Source of the DNA: CAYJBH01 sp964369965
GTDB lineage: Bacteria; Bacillota; Clostridia; Oscillospirales; Ruminococcaceae
Direction of reading: 5' to 3'
DNA length: 38,261 nt
Assembly (NCBI GenBank): GCA_964369965.1
Contig: CAYJGF010000023.1
Coordinates: 1 to 38,261, forward strand
Shown: positions 7,170 through 16,948 of the stretch, piece after piece
Layout of the letters: each line of letters starts with the position of its first letter
Numbering within the stretch: position 1 is the first letter of the stretch
The notes under the pieces: generated by a model
Seen by the model: the letters and a program-made list of their open reading frames with translations, nothing else
Told to the model about the DNA's origin: nothing
Database searches by the model: none
Translations under genes and position numbers: made by a program

Positions 7170-9014
7170 ATGTACAAGGCAAGTTTTAGTGAGAAATTCC
7201 GCTATCATTTCGACAATATAATGTCAAAAGGCACCATTGCACTGGTCGGTATACTCTTTTTGATAACCGCTATAGTCATCATTCTCGCCGGATTTATCGG
7301 CTTTCTCGTCGGCGGCGGTAATATCGGCTCAAATATCTGGATCAGCATAATGCACACCATCGACGCCGGCACCATCACCGGTACCGACACGGGGAACATC
7401 GGCTTTATCATACTCATGTCGGTGGTGACGCTCTGCGGTCTTTTTGTCACAAGTATCCTCATCGGTATTATAACCACCGGTTTTGAGGAGCGACTCAACT
7501 CCCTTAAAAAGGGCAACAGCAAGGTCATAGAACAAAATCACACCGTTATACTTGGTTTTAACGACAATATTTATACCATCATCTCTGAACTCTGTGAGGC
7601 GAACCTCAACCACAAAAACAGCTGTGTCGTGGTGCTCGCACCGGAGGAAAAGGAGCTGATGGAGACTGCGATTTCGGAGCAGTTGCAGGACTTGAAAACC
7701 ACCCGAGTCATCTGCCGAACCGGTCAGATAACGGACATGCATATGTTAAAGCAGTGCAGTATTGAGCAGGCGCGCTCCATTATTATTAATGAGGACCGTG
7801 ACTTCATCACCACCAAAGCGATACTCACCGTCAACAACTATTTCAGCACCACACCCAATAACCGCGGCGCGCACATCGTCGCGACGGTTAGCGACAACAA
7901 AAACTATGAGGTTGCCGAGATCGCCGGTGAGGGCAATGTCGAGCTTATATTGGTGCAGGATGCCGTCTCGCGCATTATTGCACAGACCTGCCGGCAGTCG
8001 GGGCTATCCAACGTGCTTATCGAGCTGTTTGACTATTCCGGCAACGAGCTTTATTTTGAGAATTTCCCCTCGCTCGCCGGCAAGAAGTTTAAAGAGGTGG
8101 TCAACCTTTTTGAATACTCCGTCGTTTTCGGCTACAAACGCGGTGACGATATTCTACTCAATCCCGATAAGGACAGCGTTTTAAAAGATACCGACGAGAT
8201 TTTACTGCTCACCGAGGATGATGGCTTTGCAAAGCCGACCGCCGTCATCCCCTCATTTGACAAAATCGACAGCATTATTGCGACCGGCGTGGAGGAGTTG
8301 CGCCCCGAGAATATACTGATACTCGGCACCAATACGAAACTCAAAAAGATATTAAATGAGCTGGACAGCTACTTTGACAAAGGTTCAAAGGTTGTTATCG
8401 CCGACCTCGAAGAGCCGCAGGAGGAGTACAGCGACGGTTTTTCCAACATGCAGATGTCATTCAAAGCCTGCGACACGACCGACCGTGTGGTGTTGGACGA
8501 GCTATTGAGCGATAATTTCAACCACGTTTTACTGCTAAGTGACGACAGCCTTGATACCGAAACTGCGGACGCTGTCATCCTTTTAAAACTCATTCATCTT
8601 CGCGATATCAGCCACAAGACCGGCCGTTTATTCAACATCACGAGCGAGATGAAGAACACTACCAATCAAAAACTTGCCAAGGTCGCCGAGGTCAATGACC
8701 TGATTATCGGCTCCAATATAGTGAACCTGATACTCACCCAGATATCGGAAAACCGCGATCTTTCCACTGTTTTTAAGGAACTGCTCCACCCCTACGGCAG
8801 TGAGATTTATATGCGCCGCGCGGCGAACTATGTCAAGATGAACACCGAGGTGGACTTCTTCACCATAAGTGAGATTGCCTCACGCCATAACGAGATTGCT
8901 ATCGGCTACAAACTGCAAAAAGGTCAAAATTTCGAGATCGTCAACTGCCCGAGAAAATCCAGTAAGGTCACGTTCGGTGAGGAGGACTATATCATCGTGC
9001 TCGCCTCCGACTAA
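7170..9014 (+). CDS. CASTOR/POLLUX-related putative ion channel
   Basis: A 614-residue membrane protein. It has two hydrophobic segments (about residues 22-48 and 76-102) around a pore loop containing DAGTITGTDTG, then a long cytoplasmic part with two Rossmann/RCK-like units starting near VILGFNDNIYTI and ILILGTNTKLKK. The loop lacks the TVGYGD filter of potassium channels and resembles the CASTOR/POLLUX (DMI1) group, whose plant members are nuclear-envelope cation channels. The bacterial role is unknown; ligand-gated cation flux is the likely function. RBS AAAGGGGG lies four bases before the ATG. The intergenic region shared with the divergent radical SAM gene is very AT-rich. Confidence 0.85.
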   Translation: MYKASFSEKFRYHFDNIMSKGTIALVGILFLITAIVIILAGFIGFLVGGGNIGSNIWISIMHTIDAGTITGTDTGNIGFIILMSVVTLCGLFVTSILIGIITTGFEERLNSLKKGNSKVIEQNHTVILGFNDNIYTIISELCEANLNHKNSCVVVLAPEEKELMETAISEQLQDLKTTRVICRTGQITDMHMLKQCSIEQARSIIINEDRDFITTKAILTVNNYFSTTPNNRGAHIVATVSDNKNYEVAEIAGEGNVELILVQDAVSRIIAQTCRQSGLSNVLIELFDYSGNELYFENFPSLAGKKFKEVVNLFEYSVVFGYKRGDDILLNPDKDSVLKDTDEILLLTEDDGFAKPTAVIPSFDKIDSIIATGVEELRPENILILGTNTKLKKILNELDSYFDKGSKVVIADLEEPQEEYSDGFSNMQMSFKACDTTDRVVLDELLSDNFNHVLLLSDDSLDTETADAVILLKLIHLRDISHKTGRLFNITSEMKNTTNQKLAKVAEVNDLIIGSNIVNLILTQISENRDLSTVFKELLHPYGSEIYMRRAANYVKMNTEVDFFTISEIASRHNEIAIGYKLQKGQNFEIVNCPRKSSKVTFGEEDYIIVLASD

Positions 9015-9053
9015 CAAAAGCGGAAAATATTTTAGGAAAATCGAGGTCGTATA

Positions 9054-10754
9054 TTGAATGAAGTGATTCTTGCACTGCTGATATTTGTTCACACGATATT
9101 CAGCATCAATCTTGTGGGGCGCATTGTTCCGACACCGAAATACTATAGAATTTTGGTCGTTGTGCTGTCCGCATTTAACGCGGTTATAGGAGCTATAGCG
9201 TTCACCAACGTTGCCACACACTCCTGGCAGGGTTACCTTATTACTATGCTGATATTTTTAACCGAAATGGTTTTGCTGTTTAGGTCATACTATCTCACCA
9301 TAGTGGCCGCGGTGGCAGGGGTGTATCTGCACGCCTTTACAATTCGATATATAACCCTGTCGATACTCTCAATAATCAACGACTCCAGCCCGTTTGATAT
9401 CCTTAACGACAGCGAGAGCTTTTTTATCTATACAGTTCTTGTTTTGTCGATACACATACCTATACTTATACTGTTTTCTTACGGAATACCGCCAAAATAT
9501 CTTAAAGCTATCATGGAAAATAATGATATGCTTGGTTTTTTGGCGGTTGTTACCGTTGCCGTGATGGGCTATTCCATATATAACAGCCAACTCGCAAGTT
9601 TTGATTACAATATCTTTAGCATCAAAATACAGCAGATTGTATTATCCCTTTTTTTGCTGTCCATGTTCTATGCGGCACTGTTTATGACCATCAAAATTGT
9701 CTCCTTTCAAAAGTACAGAGCTAAATCAAAGGAGCTTGAAAACAAAATCTCGGAGGATAAAAAACTTCAAAAGGCGTTATTTGTCCTTGCCGACATATAT
9801 ATTGATGTCAACTGCACGCAGGATAAAATAAACCGTTTGATTATAGCGGGTGAGGAGCATGACATAGATAAATTGCCGGAATATTCACAGTTTTTGCTTG
9901 CCAACGCTGCACAGTTTGTGTTTTATGAGGATATCCCGATAGCAACGCGCTATTCACCGAGAAAATTGATCAGAGATTTTATGAACGGCAACGATAAATT
10001 CCTCTATGACTACCGCACCGTCGCCTTCTCCACCCCTACAAAAGAGACATATGTCAGTGACGACCCCTATAAATATCTCTGGTATCGAATGAACATCAGT
10101 GTGACAAGGAATGAGGAGACCAACGAGATTCACGCCCTTTGTACCGCTGACAATATTCAGTCCGAAAAGGAGGAGGAGATTGCCCTGCGCAAAAAAGCGG
10201 AGCGCGATTCTCTGACCGGCGCCTATAATAAAGAAGGGCTTAAAAATCACGTCGAAAAATATTTGAAATCGGGTGGTCACGGCACCATGTTTATGTTTGA
10301 TCTTGACAACTTCAAGGGAATTAACGACAACATGGGGCATGTTTTCGGCGACAAAGTGCTGTGTGAAATTTATAACGACGTGGAAAAACTTTTTCGATCC
10401 CAAGATTTTATCTCGCGCGTGGGTGGAGATGAGTTTATCGTCTTTATGACCGGCAGCGAAAGCCCCGAGCTAATCACATCCAAAGCAGGCGCAATTTGTG
10501 AGGTTTTAGAGCGTGTTTATCATGCCGATAACGGCGTTTCCATAAAAATTTCCACCAGTGTCGGCATTGCCATTACCCCGAACGACGCCAAGGAATTTGA
10601 GGAGCTTTTGAAGCTGTCCGACCTTGCGATGTATGCCTCTAAAAATAACGGCAAGAATATGTACACCATATACAATAAAGATATTCACAGCTCATTCTCC
10701 CCTCAGAGTGAGGCGGAGTATCAACGCAGGAATAATCAGGTGCCAAAACTATGA
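9054..10754 (+). CDS. Membrane-anchored diguanylate cyclase (GGDEF domain)
   Basis: A 566-residue protein. The N-terminal 220 residues hold about six or seven hydrophobic helices. A linker, possibly PAS-like, follows (about 250-370), then a GGDEF domain (about 385-545) with an intact GGDEF motif near residue 456. An RxxD inhibitory site (RSQD) lies exactly five residues before it, so product feedback is expected. It should make cyclic di-GMP from two GTP. The start is a TTG at 9054, supported by GAGG at 9043-9046; no in-frame ATG fits. It overlaps the next gene by four bases (ATGA), which implies translational coupling. Confidence 0.9.
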   Translation: MNEVILALLIFVHTIFSINLVGRIVPTPKYYRILVVVLSAFNAVIGAIAFTNVATHSWQGYLITMLIFLTEMVLLFRSYYLTIVAAVAGVYLHAFTIRYITLSILSIINDSSPFDILNDSESFFIYTVLVLSIHIPILILFSYGIPPKYLKAIMENNDMLGFLAVVTVAVMGYSIYNSQLASFDYNIFSIKIQQIVLSLFLLSMFYAALFMTIKIVSFQKYRAKSKELENKISEDKKLQKALFVLADIYIDVNCTQDKINRLIIAGEEHDIDKLPEYSQFLLANAAQFVFYEDIPIATRYSPRKLIRDFMNGNDKFLYDYRTVAFSTPTKETYVSDDPYKYLWYRMNISVTRNEETNEIHALCTADNIQSEKEEEIALRKKAERDSLTGAYNKEGLKNHVEKYLKSGGHGTMFMFDLDNFKGINDNMGHVFGDKVLCEIYNDVEKLFRSQDFISRVGGDEFIVFMTGSESPELITSKAGAICEVLERVYHADNGVSIKISTSVGIAITPNDAKEFEELLKLSDLAMYASKNNGKNMYTIYNKDIHSSFSPQSEAEYQRRNNQVPKL

Positions 10755-12682
10755 TAGAATACAACATGATGGCGGAATACTCGTCGTTTATAATTATACT
10801 TGTCATACTTTTGAGCTTTATCCGCGACTTTGAGTCCCGCACCCTGCGCTACAGCCTACTCAAACAGATGTATTTCAGCACCCTATTTTCCATCTTTATC
10901 ACCATAATATCGACACACATGTCCGGCAGTTATTTTAGTTATCTTCCGGTAATAATTATAGAGATAGTAACTGTGTTATATTTTATCTCTATCCCAACAC
11001 CGGTCTTTATCTGTTTTTTGTATGCCTTAACTCTGTCCATGAACAATAAAAAAGAGTATGAAATAAGAAAAAAATTAACCTTTGTGTCCATACCGTATTT
11101 TATTTATATGCTCTTTATAATCTCAAACTTTGCACACCGATTGTGTTTCACCATCGATGCTGATATCGGCTATGTGCGCGGTCCTCTTTTCCAGCTAACC
11201 TACTATGCCGCCGGTGTGTTTGTGTTGATGACGTTTATAGTGGCGCTTGCAAACATGAGGACAACCAATCGCGGCATGATGATTATGATATGCATAAATC
11301 TTGTGTTGGCAATGAGCATATCTTCCATACAGTTTATCAATCCCGAGCTGACCACCACCGGTCTTGCCGGGGTTACGGGCGCGCTGGTCATACATCTATA
11401 CGTTCAAAATGTCTCAAAATCAAGGGATCACCTCACCGGGCTTTCAAACCGCATGGCGCTCATGCACATCCTCACCCTGCTTGCAAATCGAAAGGAAGAG
11501 TTTTCGCTCTACGTATTCAGCGTGCGCAACTTTAAGGGGATAAACGAGCGACAGGGGCTTGAATCGGGCGACAAGGTTTTGCAGTTCATTGCCTCGACCA
11601 TGGTGCGGCACTTTAGCCGTCGATACTCCTTTCGATACAACGGCGACGAATTCGCGGTGCTTATACGGCGTCATCAGCCCACCGACATAGACAAGGTCAA
11701 AGGGTTTGTGGCGGAGTTTGACAATAGTCTCGTGGTGGACGGGTATGATCTATCGCTCGATATACTGTACTGCCGTGTCGATTTTCCGGAGTTTGGCTCC
11801 AACGTGCGGGATCTTATCTCCGCCACCGATTACTCTATTCGTACATTAAAGGAGAATATCGGCAAATCCGGCTTTATGTATGACACCACCATCGGTCGCA
11901 AGATGCGCGAGCGCAACGAGATGATAGCAAGGCTCAAAAAGGCAATCGAGGATGAGGCTTTCGAGGTGCACTATCAGGCGATCTACTCCACCACCCACAA
12001 TTGTTTTAACCAGGCGGAAGCGTTGGTGCGAATGAGAGGGGATGGCGGCAAATTGATCTATCCCGGCGATTTTATCGACATTGCGGAAAATACACGGTTA
12101 ATCGTCAAGATAACCTATATTGTGTTGGATAAGGTGTGTCGCGACCTGCGCCGTCTTTTGGACGAAAATAACGGTCTTATCAACCTGCAATCGGTGTCGG
12201 TCAACTTCTCCTATCTACAATTTTTTCAAAAAGATCTGGTGAAACAGGTCATGGCGATACTGGAAAAATATGATATCCCCACCAACATGATAAACATCGA
12301 AATAACGGAGCGCACCCTCATATCCGATGCTAAGGCGGTCGGCTCGGTCATGGAGCAGATGCAGGAAAAAGGCTTCGTCTTCGAGTTGGACGACTTTGGT
12401 GTGGACTACTCCAACATGAGTATGCTGTTAAACCTGCCGGTCAATATTATTAAGATAGATCGCAGCCTTTTGATGGCGGCGACCTCCACCGCGAAGAACG
12501 AGAGCTTTTTTGAATACCTCATCAGCGGTATCAAGGCAACCGACCGTATATCGGTCATCGAGGGTGTCGAGAGCTCCGACCAACTGGAGTTTTTAGCACG
12601 CTGTGGCTGTGAGCATATTCAAGGATACGTCTTTTCAAAGCCCCTGCCGTTTGAGGAGTTTAGGGAGTTTTTATTAAACTAA
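10751..12682 (+). CDS. Membrane GGDEF-EAL protein, probable c-di-GMP phosphodiesterase
   Basis: A 643-residue protein with about six N-terminal membrane helices (1-215). The GGDEF domain is degenerate (YNGDEF near residue 297, first Gly lost). The EAL domain has its key residues visible: EAL near 422, the Asn of VNFSY, the Glu of EITER, DDFG near 546, IKIDRS, EGVES and the Gln of QGY. The EAL domain therefore looks competent to hydrolyse c-di-GMP, while the GGDEF domain probably serves only regulation. AGGTG sits eight bases before the ATG, which overlaps the stop of the cyclase gene. Synthase and hydrolase are thus made from one message. Confidence 0.9.
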   Translation: MIEYNMMAEYSSFIIILVILLSFIRDFESRTLRYSLLKQMYFSTLFSIFITIISTHMSGSYFSYLPVIIIEIVTVLYFISIPTPVFICFLYALTLSMNNKKEYEIRKKLTFVSIPYFIYMLFIISNFAHRLCFTIDADIGYVRGPLFQLTYYAAGVFVLMTFIVALANMRTTNRGMMIMICINLVLAMSISSIQFINPELTTTGLAGVTGALVIHLYVQNVSKSRDHLTGLSNRMALMHILTLLANRKEEFSLYVFSVRNFKGINERQGLESGDKVLQFIASTMVRHFSRRYSFRYNGDEFAVLIRRHQPTDIDKVKGFVAEFDNSLVVDGYDLSLDILYCRVDFPEFGSNVRDLISATDYSIRTLKENIGKSGFMYDTTIGRKMRERNEMIARLKKAIEDEAFEVHYQAIYSTTHNCFNQAEALVRMRGDGGKLIYPGDFIDIAENTRLIVKITYIVLDKVCRDLRRLLDENNGLINLQSVSVNFSYLQFFQKDLVKQVMAILEKYDIPTNMINIEITERTLISDAKAVGSVMEQMQEKGFVFELDDFGVDYSNMSMLLNLPVNIIKIDRSLLMAATSTAKNESFFEYLISGIKATDRISVIEGVESSDQLEFLARCGCEHIQGYVFSKPLPFEEFREFLLN

Positions 12683-12875
12683 TGACTAATGGTGAAAGGT
12701 GAAAGACTTTATAGATGAATGACTAATGACTAATGGTGAATGGTGATGGAAAACGCCTGCGGCGTCCTTTTATTATAATAGTTACAAACTAACTTATGCT
12801 TTTAGGCAATATAAATCAATCGCCAAAGGCGATACCATTAGTCCTTCACCATTAGCCATTAGTCATTAGCCTAAC
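12682..12875. repeat. Intact interspersed palindromic repeat, about 190 bp
   Basis: The left arm has repeated CTAATGACTAATGGTGAA units. The right arm has the reverse complement (TTCACCATTAGCCATTAGTCATTAG). Between them are two small hairpins (ACGCC-TGC-GGCGT at 12753-12765 and ATCGCC-AAA-GGCGAT at 12819-12833) about 50 bp apart. There is no coding capacity. Half-elements of the same design flank the carbonic anhydrase gene. Together with the short AT-rich promoter stretch after it, this accounts for the 309-bp gap between the EAL gene and the RND gene. Confidence 0.7.
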
Positions 12876-12923
12876 AAACCCATTAGTCCTTGGTCTAATT
12901 GTGTGTGAATAGTGTGAAACAGG

Positions 12924-12952
12924 TTGACATATACTATATATTGATATATAAT
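12924..12952 (+). promoter_or_regulatory. Sigma-A promoter of the RND transporter gene
   Basis: TTGACA (12924-12929), a 17-bp spacer and TATAAT (12947-12952) match the consensus exactly. The ATG at 12992 is about 33 nt downstream of the expected start point. Confidence 0.8.
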
Positions 12953-12991
12953 TATGTTTGACAAAGTGTAAATTAAAAGGCTATATAATTA

Positions 12992-15900
12992 ATGATAAAA
13001 TACAGCGTTAAAAAACCCTATACCGTTTTTGTGGGCATCATGCTGGTACTTGTACTTGGCGTGGTGTCTTTTTTGGATCTTCAGACCGACCTTTTGCCGA
13101 CGATAGAACTGCCCTATGTCATTGTGCAGACCGTCTATCCCGGCGCAACGCCGGAGCGGGTGGAGACGTCGGTCACCGCACCCATTGAACAGGCGGTAGC
13201 CACCGTCAACGGGCTCAATAACGTCAGCAGTGTCTCGGCGGAGAATATGAGCCTTGTCATCCTCGAGTTTAGTGAGACGGTCAACATGGACTCGGCGATG
13301 CTGGATTTGAGCGCGAATATCGACATGGTGTCCGGCTATTTTGAGGACACGGTGCAACCCCCTATCCTACTGCGGATAAATCCCGACTCCCTCCCGATAC
13401 AGACATTGACTGTCAACTATGACGGCATGGATATAAAGGAGCTTACACAGTATGTCGAGGAGGAGCTTGTTCCCTACCTCAAGCGTGTAGACGGTGTTGC
13501 GTCGGTCGATGTCTCCGGCACCGTGACCGATCGGGTGGAAATTCGTCTCAATCAGCTCAAAATTGACGGCATCAACGCCGATATACTCAAATCCATCGAC
13601 TCCGACCTGTACGAAACGCAGGTGGATTTAGAACAGGCGCAGGACGAGGTAGACGCCGGACTGAACGAGATTGACGACGCCCAGCAGGAGGCTTTTGACA
13701 CTCTCGCCTCCACCAGTGCCGAGATAGACTCCGGCATTGCGCAGTTGCAGGCTCTCGCCTCGGAAAAAACGTCGCTGGAATCACTCCTCGGGATAAAGGA
13801 CGGGCAGAAAAAGGCGCTGGAGGGCAAAAAACAGCTTTTGCAGACGATAGAGCTGCTTAATAGTTTTGAAACACTGTTCCCACCGATACCACCTGCGACC
13901 GAGCCGTTGACGGTACAGGAGATAATTGATTTTGTCCTGTTGGCAAATGGGGGCAATCCGCCGGTGCCGACCGACCCTACATTCCCCGCATATGCCGCCC
14001 TCACCGAGTTCCTCAAAACGAACCCCAGCTATGCCAACCTCACCCCGGCGATGATTGCAGCCTCCATGCAACCCTCCCTTGATCAGCTCAACACCGCATT
14101 AACACAGCTTAATATAGACGCGGCACTCATCACCACCACCGATGCAAACGTTGTCGACGCCGAAATAGTCGCCCTTGACGGTGAGATTGCCAACCTTAAA
14201 CAGGATATTGCCGCCACCGACCTTGTTGTCTCACAGCTAAACGGCACCATTGCGGAATTGGAAAAGGCGTATGTCGAGGTGGAGGCAGGCAAACTCTCCG
14301 CCACCTCGGAATTGACAGTGACCGAGACGGAACTGCGCACCGCACAGGACGATATCGCCGCCGGTCTTGACGAGTTTGAGCGCGCTCGGGATGAGGCACT
14401 CAAAAATGCCAACATCGATGGACTGGTCACGCAGGAGGCAATCTCCGGCATACTCACCGCGCAGAATTTTTCCTTCCCTGCCGGATATGTATCGGACGGC
14501 CAAACACAGCTCACCGTCAAGGTGGGAGAGCAGTTCGCAAGCCTGGACGAGGTGAAAGACCTTTTGCTCCTCGACATGGGGCTGGACGATGTCGAGCCTA
14601 TCCACCTCAAAGACGTCGCCGATATAGTTATCACCGACAACAGTGAGGACAGCTATGTGCGCGTCAACGGCAACTCGGGGCTTATCATATCCATTCAAAA
14701 ATCCTCCATCGCCTCCACCTCCGAAGTCTCAAACGAGGTCAACCTCGCAATAGCGGACGCGATGGCGGCGGACGACAGCCTGCATATCGATATGTTGATG
14801 GACCAAGGCATATATATCGACCTTGTCATAGACAGTGTCATGAGTAATCTCATCTACGGCGGACTTATCGCTTTAGTGGTACTGCTCTTCTTCCTTAAAG
14901 ACCTACGACCGACCTTTATCATCGGGTTATCCATACCTCTTAGCCTCATGATTAGCATTGTTTTGATGTATTTCAGCGATGTTACGCTCAATATAATCTC
15001 GCTGTCCGGTCTCGCGCTCGGGGTCGGTATGCTCGTCGACAACAGTATCGTCGCCATCGAGAACATCTATCGCCTGCGCAAGGAGGGGATGAGCCGTGCC
15101 AAGGCAGCGGTTGCCGGCGCGTCACAGGTTGGCGGTGCTATCTTCGCCTCCACCCTGACCACCGTATGCGTATTCCTGCCCATCGTCTTTGTGGAGGGCA
15201 TGTCTCGACAACTTTTTGAGGACATGGGGCTCACCATCGCATACTCCCTTTTCTCCAGTTTGTTGGTCGCCATGACCGTCGTGCCGGCGATGGCGAGCTC
15301 CATGCTGCGCAGTGAGGTGCAAAAGGAGCACAAGCTCTTCGATGCCTTTGTCAACGGCTATGAAAAGGTGTTGAGTTTCAACCTGCGATACAAATTTATA
15401 GTCATAATTCTTGCGACGGTGATGCTCGCCGGCACATTGCTCAGCCTTGTCAACATGCCGCTGGAGTTGTTCCCCTCCATGTCCTCCACCCAGATGCAGA
15501 TGACCCTCACCATGGAGGAGGAGACGGGGCGCGACGAGCTTATAAACAGCGCCGAGGAGATTGCCACGGCGGTCAAAACCATCGAGGGGGTCGACACCGT
15601 CAGCGTGCAGTATGACGGCGGCACCTCCACCGGCATGATGAGCTTTATGAGCGGCGGCGCCGATTCCGTCACCTTTTTCATCGTTATAAATGAGGAGTCC
15701 GGCATAACCGGCCCCGACATAACCCCGAAAATTCGCGAGCTCACCCCGGGGTATGAGGAATATTTGAGCATCACCGAGAACAATATGGACATGTCGGCAC
15801 TTTCCGGCGAGGGCATCACCATCAACATCAAGGGCAACGACCTTGACGTCCTGCAATCCACCGCCACCGATATCAAAAATACCCTGTCCGGCATCGAGGG

Positions 15901-16948
15901 GATTGAGGAGATTACCGACGGCAGTGAACAGCAGGAGGATGAACTGCGTATCATCGTTGATGCCTCCGGCGCGGCGAAGTATTCCCAGACCATCGCTCAG
16001 GTCTACACCACCGTAAGTGAGGCATTGACCGAGGAGACAAGCTCCACCATAATGACATTCGGCGAGAACGATATGACCGCAATAATAATCCCGTCCGAGA
16101 TTGCCACCGCCGACACCCTCGGCGATATCGTCGTCGCCACCGAGACGGTCACGACCGAGGACGAGGACGGCGAGGAAAAGGAAGAGGAGCGCGACGTGCT
16201 TCTATCGGAAATTGCTACCATCGAAAACGCAAAAACCCCCGAGAGTATTTCCCGAGATGCCCAGTCACGCACACAGGCGGTCACGGTGAGCATCGCCGAG
16301 GGGCACAACGTCAGCCTTGTCGCGCGTGAGGTGGACACCGCCCTCGCCGACTTTGAAATACCGGACGGTTACAGTGTCGAGGTTGCCGGCGAGAACGAGA
16401 CCATCGTGCAGACCATGTCGGACCTTTTGCTGATGCTACTGCTCGCGGTCGTGTTCATCTATCTAATTATGGTGGCGCAGTTCCAGAGCCTGCTCTCACC
16501 ATTTATCGTCATATTTACCATACCGCTCGCATTCACCGGCGGTCTGCTCGCGCTGATACTGACCGGTCAGGCATTGTCGGTCACCTCCATGGTCGGCTTT
16601 TTGGTGCTCGCCGGTGTCGTCGTCAACAACGGTATTGTGTTTGTGGACTACGTCAACCAGCTCCGTGAGGGCGGCATGGAAAAACGCGCCGCGCTGTTAA
16701 AGACGGGGCGCGACAGGATACGACCGATATTTATGACGGCGCTCACCACCATCCTTGCCATGAGCACCATGGCGCTCGGCGTGGGTCTTGGTGCTGAGAT
16801 GAGTCAGGGTGTTGCGATAGTAACCATCGGCGGTCTTTCCTACTCCACCGTGCTCACCCTGCTGTTGATACCTGCACTGTACGACATCTTTAGTCGCCGC
16901 AATATTAAGAAGATCGACGTCGACGAAACACAAGCAAACTTACAATAA
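12992..16948 (+). CDS. RND family efflux transporter (HAE1/SwrC-like) with a long extra coiled-coil insertion
   Basis: A 1318-residue protein with the RND plan: first helix at residues 10-30, large extracytoplasmic loop, helices 2-6, then a second repeat (helix near 805, loop, helices 1145-1300). The proton-relay helix 4 contains GVGMLVDNSIVAIEN near residue 683, with the D-N variant usual in Gram-positive SwrC-like pumps. The usual family length is about 1030-1070; the excess is an insertion in the first loop (about residues 205-480) made of heptad-rich, Gln/Glu/Ala-rich helices broken by a Pro-rich turn. It probably exports amphiphiles or drugs. No membrane fusion protein or outer partner gene is adjacent. 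The RBS is weak (AAAAGG, distant). Its 3' end overlaps the convergent yfhO gene by 44 bp. Confidence 0.9.
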   Translation: MIKYSVKKPYTVFVGIMLVLVLGVVSFLDLQTDLLPTIELPYVIVQTVYPGATPERVETSVTAPIEQAVATVNGLNNVSSVSAENMSLVILEFSETVNMDSAMLDLSANIDMVSGYFEDTVQPPILLRINPDSLPIQTLTVNYDGMDIKELTQYVEEELVPYLKRVDGVASVDVSGTVTDRVEIRLNQLKIDGINADILKSIDSDLYETQVDLEQAQDEVDAGLNEIDDAQQEAFDTLASTSAEIDSGIAQLQALASEKTSLESLLGIKDGQKKALEGKKQLLQTIELLNSFETLFPPIPPATEPLTVQEIIDFVLLANGGNPPVPTDPTFPAYAALTEFLKTNPSYANLTPAMIAASMQPSLDQLNTALTQLNIDAALITTTDANVVDAEIVALDGEIANLKQDIAATDLVVSQLNGTIAELEKAYVEVEAGKLSATSELTVTETELRTAQDDIAAGLDEFERARDEALKNANIDGLVTQEAISGILTAQNFSFPAGYVSDGQTQLTVKVGEQFASLDEVKDLLLLDMGLDDVEPIHLKDVADIVITDNSEDSYVRVNGNSGLIISIQKSSIASTSEVSNEVNLAIADAMAADDSLHIDMLMDQGIYIDLVIDSVMSNLIYGGLIALVVLLFFLKDLRPTFIIGLSIPLSLMISIVLMYFSDVTLNIISLSGLALGVGMLVDNSIVAIENIYRLRKEGMSRAKAAVAGASQVGGAIFASTLTTVCVFLPIVFVEGMSRQLFEDMGLTIAYSLFSSLLVAMTVVPAMASSMLRSEVQKEHKLFDAFVNGYEKVLSFNLRYKFIVIILATVMLAGTLLSLVNMPLELFPSMSSTQMQMTLTMEEETGRDELINSAEEIATAVKTIEGVDTVSVQYDGGTSTGMMSFMSGGADSVTFFIVINEESGITGPDITPKIRELTPGYEEYLSITENNMDMSALSGEGITINIKGNDLDVLQSTATDIKNTLSGIEGIEEITDGSEQQEDELRIIVDASGAAKYSQTIAQVYTTVSEALTEETSSTIMTFGENDMTAIIIPSEIATADTLGDIVVATETVTTEDEDGEEKEEERDVLLSEIATIENAKTPESISRDAQSRTQAVTVSIAEGHNVSLVAREVDTALADFEIPDGYSVEVAGENETIVQTMSDLLLMLLLAVVFIYLIMVAQFQSLLSPFIVIFTIPLAFTGGLLALILTGQALSVTSMVGFLVLAGVVVNNGIVFVDYVNQLREGGMEKRAALLKTGRDRIRPIFMTALTTILAMSTMALGVGLGAEMSQGVAIVTIGGLSYSTVLTLLLIPALYDIFSRRNIKKIDVDETQANLQ

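Noticed and set aside
12682..12875. CRISPR array suggested by repeated CTAATGACTAATGG units
   Set aside because: The units are short, adjacent and mirrored as inverted arms. There are no regular spacers and no cas genes.
15122..15856. Long minus-strand open frame (244 codons) under the RND gene
   Set aside because: It is antisense to a strongly supported coding region and low in complexity (His/Gly/Asp-rich), as expected from the complement of a GC-biased gene.
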